Counted from the stretch's first letter, positions 47,544 through 57,882 are shown. The stretch is DNA of 64,000 nt from Neocallimastix lanati (nom. inval.) (GCA_016946835.1 JACVTC010000063.1:490001-554000); one strand, 5' to 3'. Made by a program: numbers and translations. The notes: generated by a model from the letters alone, not told the origin.

Positions 47544-47636
47544 GATATATAATAAACTTCTTTTTTTTTTTATTATTATTTATTTTATTAATCAAGTATC
47601 TTTTTTTTTTCCGTTTTTAAAAAAAGAAAAATATGA

Positions 47637-47662
47637 TTTTAACATGTTTTAACATGTTAAAA
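47637..47662. repeat. 26-bp palindrome
   Basis: Arms TTTTAACATGTT and AACATGTTAAAA are perfect reverse complements around a 2-base TT spacer. It lies about 560 bases upstream of the giant minus-strand gene. It could be a dimeric protein-binding site or a cruciform-prone sequence; function is unknown. Confidence 0.7.
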
Positions 47663-48489
47663 GTTTATTTATTAATAAAGTTTTTTTTTTTTTTTTTGTA
47701 ATTATTTTATTATTATTTTATTTTTATCAATAATAATAATAATAATTAAAATTTGAATATAATTTCTATTTAATAATTTCATATATATATATATTTATAT
47801 ATATTTGCTCATCTAAATTAAATAGTTTTAAGATCCATTATTACCACTGTAGTCATATTTCTTAATTAAATAGAAATAGTTGTAATAATATATTATAGCA
47901 TAATCATGATTAATATTATAAATTTTAACTGATAGTTAATTTATAAGAGCGTATATATGTTTTATTATTATAAAAAAAAGTTCATTAATATACATAAATA
48001 TAAATTTATTTACATATATATTATTTTATTATTAACTATTTTTTACTATTTTTATTTTTTTATTTTCTTTTTTTTTTTTTTTGTTTATTCAAAACTATTC
48101 TTTATAATTTAAATATTAAATAAAAAATTATATTATACTATTTAATTTATATAAATTATAATATTTAGAAAAATTCAAATATCTGAATTAATCTTGAGAG
48201 TATTTAAATAATTTTAGGTTTATGATTTGAAATTAAGCTAAAGGATAGTAAAAAATTTAATATACTATATTTGCTAAAAAAATTATAAAAAGTATTATTA
48301 ATTATATATTTATATATAATATATATAATAATAAAAATAAAAATAAAAATAAAATAAAAAATGAAATAAATACAATTTTAATTAATAGAAAAAAAAAATT
48401 ATTAATAAGAAAAAAAAATAATAATCAAATAAAATATAAAAAAAAATGTATAAAAAAATTATCAATAAACAAAAAAAAATTAAAAATGA

Positions 48490-48640
48490 AAAAATAAAGA
48501 AATAAAGAAATAAAGAAATAAAGAAATAGAGAAATAGAGAAATAGAAAAAAAAAATAAGAAATAAAGAAATAGAAAAAAAAAATAAGAAATAAAGAAATA
48601 GAAAAAAAAAAAAAAAATAAAGAAATAAAGAAAAAAATAA
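48490..48640. repeat. AAATAAAG-type minisatellite
   Basis: Tandem, slightly variable 8-base units (AAATAAAG, AAATAGAG), interrupted by A runs. The array lies between genes. Confidence 0.85.
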
Positions 48641-49057
48641 AATTAATTAATGAATAAACTAAAGTTTAATAAAAAGTACTAGTATAATTCTGAAATATTT
48701 ATATATCAAAAAGTAAATAATTAATAATATATAATATTTAAGTACGTTTATGTTTTTTATATTTAATTATTCTTATTTTGTAGCTCTAATAATCTAATTA
48801 TTAAAATATTTTCCATTTAAACACAAAAATAATTTATACAATTGATATTTTTTTTTTGACCAAAATTATTAATTTAACCAATTTATTATTACTATTATAG
48901 TGTTAAAAATCAAAACACAAAAAACTATTTATTAATAACTTTTCAAATTTTTATAATTATTATTATTATTTATTACTATTATTATTATTTTAAACTGTAA
49001 AACCAAATTTTATGTACTATATATAAAAAAAAATTTTTTCAAAAATAGAAGATATCA

Positions 49058-49129
49058 GGGCTCAACCGGGAATTGAACCCGGGACCTCTCACACCCGAAG
49101 CGAGAATCATACTACTAGACCATTGAGCC
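49058..49129 (-). tRNA. tRNA-Pro (anticodon CGG)
   Basis: A complete 72-nt cloverleaf on the minus strand without intron. The acceptor stem GGCTCAA pairs with TTGAGCC, followed by discriminator C. The D-arm region is TGGTCTAGTAGTATGA, the anticodon arm is CTCGC-TTCGGGT-GTGAG (anticodon CGG at 49097-49095, one G.U pair in the stem), and the T-arm is CCGGGTTCAATTCCCGG. The internal boxes match the usual eukaryotic proline tRNA. A T run (49050-49030 on the minus strand, TTTTTGAAAAAATTTTTTTT) supplies the Pol III terminator. CGG is a rare codon in so AT-rich a genome. Confidence 0.97.
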
Positions 49130-49194
49130 TTGACGTGGTAAAAATTTAGTATTTCAATATATATAATTTTAATTTTGGAAATGACTATTTTTTT

Positions 49195-49772
49195 TGTTGA
49201 AATTATAACTGAATTGAAATCTCAATTTCAGTTATTTACATTTCAATAATTAAAAATATTATTTATTTAATTATAAATAATATATATATTTAAATAATTA
49301 ATAATTAATATAAATTCTTGTTTAATATTTAAAGGGTTATCTTAGGCCTAATAATTCTGAGAATATTAATAAATAAGGTTTATATTAATAATTAATTTCA
49401 ATGATACATTTGACGTCACGTGTATTTTATTTATATTATGTTTTTATATAGGTTTACAACATATCTATATTAAATTCAATTATTCAAATTAATTATATAA
49501 TTAAATTTATCCTTATATTTTATTAGTATTTATATTACTATATTATTACTATCTTATAATTAAATATTATTATTATGTAACTTACAAAGTATAAAAGAAA
49601 GATGTAAAAATCTCTCTTTTATGTTCTTTGTAAGGTTATTGTAAAATTACCTTAATAGTAATATATTATAGATATTTTATTATTAAATAAAATAAACAAA
49701 TTTAAAATTAAATTAATTTGATAATTCTAATTATCAAAGTTTATTATAAATAAATTTTTATTAAACTAAACA
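49195..49772 (+). repeat. LTR-like copy A, 66 bp upstream of the tRNA gene
   Basis: It starts TGTTGAAATTATAACTGAAT and ends near ...AAACTAAACA. A diverged second copy starts at 49927 (TGTTAAGATAATAACTGAAT). Both share in order a Ser/Thr-codon-like AATTTCAGTTATT block, a 'TTAGGCC' word (49345; AGGCC at 50074), a CACGTG/CACATG word, and CTTATATTTTATT. This points to related terminal repeats of an old LTR retrotransposon. A strong imperfect hairpin (49581-49634) lies inside. Ends are approximate. Confidence 0.45.
49581..49634. repeat. Inverted repeat / hairpin
   Basis: Outer arms CTTACAAAG (49581-49589) and CTTTGTAAG (49626-49634) are perfect. Inner arms ATAAAAGAAAGAT (49591-49603) and ATCTCTCTTTTAT (49610-49622) pair with one mismatch around a 6-base loop. 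Transcribed, it would fold strongly. It may be the terminator or polyadenylation stem of the LTR-like repeat. Confidence 0.7.
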
Positions 49773-49843
49773 TTTAAATATTTATTATTTTTATTATATA
49801 TCTATATAGTATATTACTATATAGACATATCGACTTAGTGAAT

Positions 49844-49925
49844 ATTTTTTAATAAACATATTATTATATCAAAATCTTAACATTTTTTAATAAACCATAT
49901 TATTATATCAAAATCTTAACATTTT
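49844..49925. repeat. 41-bp tandem duplication
   Basis: The unit TTTTTTAATAAACATATT... AAAATCTTAACA occurs twice back to back (49844-49884, 49885-49925), with one extra C in the second copy. Confidence 0.8.
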
Positions 49926-49926
49926 T

Positions 49927-50205
49927 TGTTAAGATAATAACTGAATTTCAATATAATTCAATTTTCAATTTCAATAATTCAGTTATTTGAATTTCAATAT
50001 TAATAAATAATAATATATAATAATAAATATTATATAAATTAACTTTATTATAATATTTAGGAAATAGTCTAGGCCAACTAACTGACTAAATATTATTAAC
50101 CTATTGAAATCAATCTTATACATTAAATAATGTAATCACATGATTGATGATATTAAATTAATTTCCATATTAATTTATTATCAAAATCTTACCTAAGATT
50201 AGATT
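49927..50205 (+). repeat. LTR-like copy B, left part (split by the MULE)
   Basis: Diverged relative of copy A. It is interrupted by the MULE at 50206. Its continuation is at 56237, where CTTATATTTTATTTATGTTA matches the CTTATATTTTATTAGTATTT of copy A (49512-49531). Hence the MULE inserted into an already resident retroelement terminal repeat. Confidence 0.45.
50197..50205. repeat. 9-bp target site duplication, left copy
   Basis: GATTAGATT directly precedes the MULE inverted end. The identical nine bases follow the right end at 56228-56236. Nine bases is the hallmark duplication length of Mutator-like transposons. Confidence 0.92.
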
Positions 50206-50225
50206 GGGGGTGGTGCGTTTCGGAA
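50206..50225 (+). repeat. Left terminal inverted repeat of the MULE
   Basis: GGGGGTGGTGCGTTTCGGAA pairs with the reverse complement of 56208-56227 at 16 of 20 positions. It starts exactly next to the 9-bp duplication. Confidence 0.88.
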
Positions 50226-50876
50226 TGTGGCTTTAAATAATTTTACATAAATTTTCATTTCGGAATGTGGCTTATATATTTTTTTATAAATTTTTATTTA
50301 TGAATATAATATTTAAAACATTAAAATAAAATGGCACATATAATTTCATTGAAAAAATAATTATTAAAAATATTTAAAATGTGATATATTTCAAATAAAA
50401 TGATGATTTACATTCGCCATATTCTGAAAATTTTTATTTATTTATTAATTTATTCATTTATTTATTTAATAATAATATTTAATAATATTTTTTTTTTTTT
50501 GTACTATTTTTTAATTATAAAGTTTGTTTATTATATGGAAATATAATAATTTACATTAATTTAAAATACTGTAAAAATTATAATAAAATTCATGTTAATA
50601 TATATGAATATTCTATATCATTTACTTTATTATATAATTTATTTGTTGCTAAATTCAGTTTTTATATTAATTTCATATCAATATCTTATTTATTTTATTT
50701 TATCATATATATTATTATTTCACTGCATATTTATTTATTTTATTTTATTTTATTTTATTTCGATTGATACTTGCAATTTATTATAATTCACATATTTATT
50801 TTATTTATTTTATTTTATTAGTACTTGTATTTTTATTATAATTCAAATATTTATTTTATTTTATTTTTATTAATAC
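50226..50876. other. AT-rich left interior of the MULE
   Basis: Contains a second TTTCGGAATGTGGCTT direct repeat (50256-50271). From about 50740 there are early, irregular units of the satellite (TTAGTACTTGTATTTTTATT and similar). No gene is supported. Confidence 0.6.
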
Positions 50877-52643
50877 TTGTATTTTTATTATAATTCAAAT
50901 AATTTTTTTATTTTATTTTATTTTATTTTATTTTATTTTATTTTATTTTATTTTATTTTATTTTATTTTATTTTATTTTATTTTATTTTATTTTATTTTA
51001 TTTTATTTTATTTTATTTTATTTTATTTTATTTTATTTTATTTTATTTTATTTTATTTTATTTTATTTTATTTTATTTTATTTTATTTTATTCAATCTGT
51101 ATTTCATATTTATATTTCAACTATTTATTTTATTTTATTTTATTTTATTCAATCTGTATTTCATATTTATATTTCAACTATTTATTTTATTTTATTTTAT
51201 TTTATTTTATTTTATTTTATTTTATTTTATTTTATTTTATTTTATTTATTTTATTTTATTTTATTTTATTTTATTTTATTTTATTTTATTTTATTTTATT
51301 TTATTTTATTTTATTCAATCTGTATTTCATATTTATATTTCAACTATTTATTTTATTTTATTTTATTTTATTTTATTTTATTTTATTTTATTTTATTTTA
51401 TTTTATTTTATTTTATTTTATTTTATTTTATTTTATTTTATTTTATTTTATTTTATTTTATTCAATCTGTACTTATATTTATATTCTACTATTTATTTTA
51501 TTTTATTTTATTTTATTTTATTTTATTCAATCTGTACTTATATTTATATTCTACTATTTATTTTATTTTATTTTATTTTATTTTATTTTATTTTATTTTA
51601 TTTTATTTTATTTTATTTTATTTTATTTTATTTTATTTTATTTTATTTTATTTTATTTTATTTTATTTTATTTTATTTTATTTTATTTTATTTTATTTTA
51701 TTCAATCTGTACTTATATTTATATTCTACTATTTATTTTATTTTATTTTATTTTATTTTATTTTATTTTATTTTATTTTATTTTATTTTATTTTATTTTA
51801 TTTTATTTTATTTTATTTTATTCAATCTGTACTTATATTTATATTCTACTATTTATTTTATTTTATTTTATTTTATTTTATTTTATTTTATTTTATTTTA
51901 TTTTATTTTATTTTATTTTATTTTATTTTATTTTATTCAATCTGTACTTATATTTATATTCTACTATTTATTTTATTTTATTTTATTTTATTTTATTTTA
52001 TTTTATTTTATTTTATTTTATTTTATTTTATTTTATTTTATTTTATTTTATTTTATTTTATTCAATCTGTACTTATATTTATATTCTACTATTTATTTTA
52101 TTTTATTTTATTTTATTTTATTTTATTTTATTTTATTTTATTTTATTTTATTTTATTTTATTTTATTTTATTTTATTTTATTTTATTTTATTTTATTTTA
52201 TTTTATTTTATTTTATTTTATTTTATTTTATTTTATTTTATTTTATTTTATTTTATTTTATTTTATTCAATCTGTACTTATATTTATATTCTACTATTTA
52301 TTTTATTTTATTTTATTTTATTTTATTTTATTTTATTTTATTTTATTCAATCTGTACTTCATATTTATATTTCAACTATTTATTTATTTTATTTTATTTT
52401 ATTTTATTTTATTTTATTTTATTTTATTTTATTTTATTTTATTTTATTTTATTTTATTTTATTTTATTTTATTTTATTTTATTTTATTTTATTTTATTTT
52501 ATTCAATCTGTACTTCATATTTATATTTCAACTATTTATTTATTTTATTTTATTTTATTTTATTTTATTTTATTTTATTTTATTTTATTTTATTTTATTT
52601 TATTTTATTTTATTTTATTTTATTTTATTTTATTTTATTTTAT

Positions 52644-52676
<33 letters not shown>

Positions 52677-53190
52677 CAAATAATTTTTTTATTTTATTTT
52701 ATTTTATTCAATCTGTATTTCATATTTATATTTCAACTATTTATTTTATTTTATTCATTCTGTACTTCATATTTATATTTCAACTATTTATATTATTTTT
52801 ATTTTATTTTATTTTATTTTATTTTATTTTATTTTATTTTATTTTATTCAATCTGTATTTCATATTTTTATTTCAACTATTTATTTTATTTTATTTTATT
52901 CATTCTGTACTTCATATTTATATTTCAACTATTTATTTTATTTTATTTTATTCATTCTGTACTTCATATTTATATTTGAACTATTTATTTTATTTTATTT
53001 TATTCATTCTGTACTTCATATTTATATTTCAACTATTTATTTTATTTTATTTTATTCATTCTGTACTTCATATTTATATTTCAACTATTTATTTTATTTT
53101 ATTTTATTCATTCTGTACTTCATATTTATATTTCAACTATTTATTTTATTTTATTTTATTTTATTTTATTTTATTTTATTTTATTTTATA
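50877..53190 (+). repeat. TTTTA satellite array with about 20 embedded spacers
   Basis: Long pure (TTTTA)n blocks (up to about 190 bases) alternate with a 30-37-base spacer. The spacer comes in three versions: CAATCTGTATTTCATATTTA (left and right parts), CAATCTGTACTTATATTTAT (about 51463-52290), and CATTCTGTACTTCATATTTA (52750-53130). The versions cluster by position, so the array grew by local duplication of block-plus-spacer units. Because 5 and the spacer lengths keep a frame open, it produces a 700-residue artefact ORF of FILFY repeats. It lies entirely inside the MULE. Confidence 0.95.
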
Positions 53191-54045
53191 TACTTGTACT
53201 TCTATATTATTACATTCTATATTTTTTTCATTTTATTTTTAAATATTCTTTTTAAAATTCTTATTTCCTTTTTAATATTTTTTTATCTAATATTTTAAAT
53301 AAATTTTATATAATACAAAAATCTTTTTTACACAGGAGCATTATATTTAACTTGATAAGGAAAGATTATTTGAAAATTTAATTATAAATATTAAATTAAA
53401 ACTTTTTTTTAGTAATAGTAATAATAACAATAACATTTTTAAACATAAATTTCTATTAAATAATAAATAAATTATTTTAGATATTTATATTATACAAATC
53501 TAATAAACTAACAAAAAGAGCATTACTATTTTTACAAATAGTAAAGTTTTTTTAGAAAGCCTGATAGAAATAATTTAAAATATTAATTATTTTCTTTTAT
53601 AAGTATTATAATACTTAAATATCATTATATATATTTAAAATATATATATTTGAATATTTATTAAAAATATGAAATATACATTAAATTTATTTTTAAAAAA
53701 TATATTAATTTAATAATTGGTTTATTTTATAAAAACTATTTATTTATTTATTAATTTACTACAATATAAAATAAAAATAATGAGAAATGCAATACATTCA
53801 TATTTTTAATATTTTATAATACTAATATATAATAATAAAGACATCTTTTAATTTTATTTAATAATATTTAATTAAGTAAAAAATATTTAAAATAAATTTA
53901 TAAAAAAAATTTTTTTTTAATATTTTTAAGCTAACCCTATCAATAAATATTAAATAAATTTCAATATTGAATTTCTTATTAAATAAAAAAATTTAATTTT
54001 CAATTAGTTGTAATTATGATTTTGAAAGGATTTTAATAATTATTT
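53191..54045. other. AT-rich interior of the MULE downstream of the transposase
   Basis: About 850 bases with no gene or clear repeat. It includes the 3' flank of the transposase gene, which is on the minus strand. Confidence 0.5.
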
Positions 54046-55497
54046 TTATTTTGTTTTATTAAAATTAATGATTTCATTATTCAATCTAATTAAACAATTA
54101 AACCAATTTTCGATGATATCATTTTTACTACATCCAATATTTTTTAATTCGGCTTCCATATTTTTATAATATTCAACTAAAATATTAATGTCATCGACCC
54201 TTTCTGATATTCTGCTCTTTTTTCTCCAAATTCCTTTAATTCTCATATGGTAATCATAGTAAGATTTGGATTCTTCAAATTGTATTGTATATATTAATTT
54301 ATAAAATGAAGGCTTTTTTACAAATAAATTTTTTAAATAACTGTTATAAGATTCTGAAGCATTATTTGTTATGTGGTCTATATTATTGTAATAATTCCAA
54401 TATTTTATATTATAGATATTTAGAAATGTTTTCTCAAAATAATCTAAAAAATTCAAAAATTGGGAACAGGTAGATTCATATCTCTTGCATGTATTTTTAA
54501 TTTTATTAAAAATATCAGGTATGTATTCAATATTAATAAAACATAAATTAGAAATCGCTTTATAATAAGTATTTAAAATATTATGATCTTTCACTTCCTT
54601 GTAACATAATTTATTTTTTTTTGTCATTAATAATCTTTTATAATGCCAAAAACAATATTTAATATTTATATTGGGAAAAATATTTTCCACTGCATTAGAT
54701 ATTCCTTTTTCAAAATCACAATGAAAAATTTTTTCTGAGAAATTAATATTTGCATTATATTTAATTATATTTTTTTTTATTTCATTAAATAATATTTCGT
54801 AAGTTATTTGTTCTTTGTTTTTTAATATTGACATGGAAGTAGTGTAAAAACAATTTAATTCTGTAACATAAGTTCTGGTAATGAATACTTGATAACTATT
54901 AGTTGGAGCTATTAAAAATGTACCATCAGCAAATATATGTTTATTCTCCATAAATAATTTTGCTTGGAATGGTGATTGAAAAATTATTATATTAGAATTT
55001 TTGAATATCATAAAGTATTCACCTCTTATTGTTTTATAATATTCAGATACATTAGGAACTTCATCTAATGTTTTTACATTAGGAAATAATTGTTTGTTTT
55101 TATATCTTGTTATTTGGGATTTAATTGTTTTATATTCAGGGCATATATATCCTATTTCTTGAGAAATTTTATCAAATATGCGTTTTGATTTTATATCAGA
55201 AGGAATCAAACTTTTTTTTATTTCATCTTTAATTTTATGTTTTATTAATGATTTGGATGCATTAATTTCATTACCAGGATGATTATGTGAAGAATCATAA
55301 TTTAAAACCTCTTTATTATCATTTAAAATAATAAAAGACTTACATTTATTTAATGTTTTATATTCTGTACATCTATATATTTTTGTATTATCTTTTTTTA
55401 ATTTTGAAAAATTATATTTAAATTTTCGATCTATAATTATTTGCTCTTTTCCTCGATTTGTTTCACTTATATCAATTTTTAGATTTCCCTCCATCAA
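54046..55497 (-). CDS. MULE transposase with N-terminal FLYWCH-type zinc finger
   Basis: A 483-residue uninterrupted protein that should cut and join the element ends. The N-terminal 80 residues fit a FLYWCH finger: FKYNFSKLKKDNTKIYRC with Cys43, Cys52 (LNKCKSF), and His71/His73 (SSHNHPG). A linker to about residue 180 follows. The RNase H-like DDE core then has HIFADGTF (Asp191), HCDFEKGISNAVENIFPNI (Asp261) with the adjoining KYCFWHYKRLL, and ITNNASESYNSYLKNLF (Glu382). All metal-binding candidates are present. No SWIM finger is obvious at the C terminus. The start is the double Met at 55497. It is the only gene in the element and lies in the right third, about 700 bp from the right end. 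Base use (AT-rich, AAA/AAT codons) matches the host genes. Confidence 0.93.
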   Translation of the reverse strand: MMEGNLKIDISETNRGKEQIIIDRKFKYNFSKLKKDNTKIYRCTEYKTLNKCKSFIILNDNKEVLNYDSSHNHPGNEINASKSLIKHKIKDEIKKSLIPSDIKSKRIFDKISQEIGYICPEYKTIKSQITRYKNKQLFPNVKTLDEVPNVSEYYKTIRGEYFMIFKNSNIIIFQSPFQAKLFMENKHIFADGTFLIAPTNSYQVFITRTYVTELNCFYTTSMSILKNKEQITYEILFNEIKKNIIKYNANINFSEKIFHCDFEKGISNAVENIFPNINIKYCFWHYKRLLMTKKNKLCYKEVKDHNILNTYYKAISNLCFINIEYIPDIFNKIKNTCKRYESTCSQFLNFLDYFEKTFLNIYNIKYWNYYNNIDHITNNASESYNSYLKNLFVKKPSFYKLIYTIQFEESKSYYDYHMRIKGIWRKKSRISERVDDINILVEYYKNMEAELKNIGCSKNDIIENWFNCLIRLNNEIINFNKTK

Positions 55498-55579
55498 AAT
55501 TTTTAATATAAATATTAATAAATATGAAATATTTATTTTTTATTTTTTATTTAATATGTATTTTCAATTTTTTTAAAAA

Positions 55580-56050
55580 TTACAGTTATAAATATAAATA
55601 AATATGAAAATATTTTATTTTATTTCAAGAAAATTACTAAAAAAATATTTATCTTTTTTTTTTTTTATTTTATTTTTTCATTATAAAATAAAATATTTAT
55701 TTAATTATTATTTATTTATATAATAAAAAATTACAGTTATAAATATAAATAAATATGAAAATATTTTATTTTATTTCAAGAAAATTACTAAAAAAATATT
55801 TATCTTTTCTTTTTTTTATTTTATTTTTTTATTATAAAATAAAATATTTATTTAATTATTATTTATTTATTTATTTATATAATAAAAAATTACAGTTATA
55901 AATATAAATAAAAATGAAAATATTTTATTTTATTTTTTTAGTATTTTATTTTTTTAATCTTTTTTATTTTTTTTATTTTTTTATTTTTTTTATTTTTTTA
56001 TTTTTTTATTTTTTTTATTTTTTTATTTTTTTATTTTTTTATTTTTTTAT
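55580..56050. repeat. Three subterminal tandem repeats of 150-160 bp in the MULE
   Basis: TTACAGTTATAAATATAAAT begins at 55580, 55731 and 55890 (spacing 151 and 159). The first two units also share TTTCAAGAAAATTACTAAA and the following T-rich part. The third runs into a (T)nA tract. They lie between the transposase start and the right inverted end, where MULEs often carry transposase-binding repeats; that role is inference. Confidence 0.88.
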
Positions 56051-56207
56051 TTTTTTATATTTTTTATTATCAAATATATATTAAATTATGAAATTATTAT
56101 AAAATAAAATATTTATTTAATTATTATTTAATTATTTATTTATATAAAAAAATTTATATATAATACGCCATCTCAAAAAACATGTGGCTTATATCATTCA
56201 CGTGCGG

Positions 56208-56227
56208 TTCCGAAACGCGCTCTCCCC
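56208..56227 (-). repeat. Right terminal inverted repeat of the MULE
   Basis: Reverse complement GGGGAGAGCGCGTTTCGGAA matches the left end at 16 of 20 positions. The 9-bp duplication GATTAGATT follows at 56228-56236. Confidence 0.88.
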
Positions 56228-56236
56228 GATTAGATT
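56228..56236. repeat. 9-bp target site duplication, right copy
   Basis: GATTAGATT, identical to 50197-50205. Confidence 0.92.
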
Positions 56237-56570
56237 CTTATATTTTATTTATGTTAAATATTTATATTATTATCTTTTTTTATATTATCAATATCAAACT
56301 TATATTAATTACTATTACATATTCATATTAATAATTATTATTTTAATAATTAACCTTTTTTATATAAATAAATGTTTAAATCTTTTGATTAATCCTCTGT
56401 AGCGTAGTTGAAGTAGATCGAAATCAGTGGGAAGTACTTAACAAAGCCAGAATGCACCCTTTATCTCATTAATTATACAGAAAACCCTAATATGAATGAG
56501 AATTGCATCATACAGTGGATTTTGATTAAATAATATGGTTGTTGTAAAATATATAACAGAATTTTTTTTT
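56237..56570 (+). other. Continuation of LTR-like copy B and adjacent non-coding DNA
   Basis: 56237-56395 continues the repeat cut by the MULE. From 56396 a less AT-rich stretch begins (TGTAGCGTAGTTGAAGTAGA, then CAGTGGGAAGTACTTAACAA) that could be the start of the retroelement interior. No reading frame survives. Confidence 0.35.
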
Positions 56571-56654
56571 TAAAAAAAAAAAAAAAATGGAAAGATCCAA
56601 AACTATTTCCTATAAAAAAAAAAAAAATGGAAAGATCCAATATCATCTATTTCC

Positions 56655-56692
<38 letters not shown>
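56571..56692. repeat. Tandem duplication separated by A runs
   Basis: ATGGAAAGATCCAA followed by a short insert and TATTTCCTATAAAAA occurs twice (56587-56620, 56627-56660), flanked by A runs of 15-33. Confidence 0.8.
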
Positions 56693-56984
56693 GTTTCTGC
56701 ATTGGCTAAACTTTAACTAATGTTACTCAATCCTTATAGAACAAGGATAAAATTTACAAAGATTTATATTTTATTTTTTTTTTTCTTTTTTTTTATTTTT
56801 TTGTTTTTTTGTTTTTGTACCTAACATCATATGTAAAAGGTTAGGTATATTTTCAGTAATCACCATCTTGAAGGATACTCGATTCATATATTCATATATA
56901 TTTTATAAACAAATAAATAAATGATCATGGTTCATTCCTTTTTCCATTATTAATCCCAAAAAAAATAAAATAAAATAAAATAAA

Positions 56985-57015
<31 letters not shown>

Positions 57016-57110
57016 CATATTTATAATTGAATAAGATAAAGTGCTTCTTTTATAAGATTTATTATTATAATAATATGAATCAATAATTTTTTAATATAAT
57101 CCATAAAAAA

Positions 57111-57151
<41 letters not shown>

Positions 57152-57440
57152 ATATAAAAATAAATGCTAATATTTATATTTCTACATTTTTTGTATTTCT
57201 GTATTTTCATGGTATAAAAAAAAAATTAAAATTTATCAAAATATATATATATTTTTTATATAGATAAAAATTTAACCCATATAAATAAAAAGGGTTAATT
57301 CTTATGATTAATTATAATTAATATTAAATTAATATTTTATGAATATAATTAATAATAATAAATAATATATAATAAATAATTAAATAATTAAATAATTGAA
57401 TAATAAATAAAATAAATAGTATTATCTATGATAAATAATA
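56693..57440. other. AT-rich region with long A runs
   Basis: Poly(A) runs at about 56989-57015 and 57116-57146, T runs near 56770-56815, and no gene supported. Confidence 0.5.
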
Positions 57441-57444
57441 TTAA

Positions 57445-57621
57445 AATTTATTTGATTCTGTTTATCAGTTTTTGGAAATTCTAGCGGATTTTATTTTAAT
57501 TGCAATTATTGTAGTTTGTCTTTGTTGTGGTTATTACAGTACCACTACTAAATCTTATAAAGAATTCAATAATATTTTTAAATTAGAATCTAAATATTTC
57601 ATATTTAATAAAAATTTTTAA
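57445..57621 (+). pseudogene. Short membrane-protein-like reading frame without start codon
   Basis: An open stretch of about 58 codons reads NLFDSVYQFLEILADFILIA, then IIVVCLCCGYYSTTTKSYKE and ends KYFIFNKNF before TAA. It holds one strong hydrophobic helix followed by a Cys-Cys pair and a basic tail. Composition (57480-57570) is more codon-like than its surroundings. There is no in-frame ATG; CAG at 57466-57468 could end an intron, so this may be a last exon or a relic. Confidence 0.3.
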
Positions 57622-57730
57622 AATATTTAAAGAGTTTTATATAAATATGAAAAAATTTTAAAACTTTATTAATAACTTAACTGAAAATAATCTATTATAT
57701 TTTTTATTAATATAATTATAAATAATTAGT

Positions 57731-57882
57731 ATTTATTAATAATTATTTATTATAATATTCTAATTATTTGAATATTTTAGAGTTTATATAATCATCATAA
57801 TTATATATTTATTAATAATTATTTATTATAATATTCTAATTATTTGAATATTTTAGAGTTTATATAATCATCATAATTATAT
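57731..57882. repeat. 76-bp tandem duplication
   Basis: The unit starting ATTTATTAATAATTATTTAT occurs at 57731 and 57807, essentially identical through TTTTAGAGTTTATATAATCA. It is a recent duplication in non-coding DNA. Confidence 0.88.

Larger units (their letters stand above)
47076..49057. other. AT-rich region between the giant gene and the tRNA
   Basis: Holds three T-rich blocks just upstream of the giant gene (47078-47090, 47127-47143, 47169-47187), an A run of about 41 (47498-47538), a perfect 12-bp-arm palindrome at 47637-47662, and an (AAATAAAG)n-type minisatellite at about 48490-48640. No gene is supported. Confidence 0.6.
50206..56227 (-). mobile_element. Complete Mutator-like (MULE) DNA transposon, 6,022 bp
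   Basis: It is bounded by imperfect terminal inverted repeats: left GGGGGTGGTGCGTTTCGGAA, right (reverse complement) GGGGAGAGCGCGTTTCGGAA, 16 of 20 identical, with the 11-base core GCGTTTCGGAA perfect apart from position choice. A perfect 9-bp duplication, GATTAGATT, flanks it. Inside, from left: subterminal direct repeats (TTTCGGAATGTGGCTT at 50218 and 50256), a 2.3-kb TTTTA satellite array, about 850 bp of AT-rich DNA, an intact transposase on the minus strand (54046-55497), three subterminal tandem repeats (55580-56050), and a right-end ATGTGGCTTAT word (56182) that echoes the left subterminal repeat. An intact transposase with intact ends and a perfect duplication means it may be recently or still mobile. 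Confidence 0.9.

Noticed and set aside
50877-52979. 700-codon + strand open frame of FILFY repeats
   Set aside because: It is a direct translation of (TTTTA)n satellite; all five-base phases stay open by composition. No protein character or start context.
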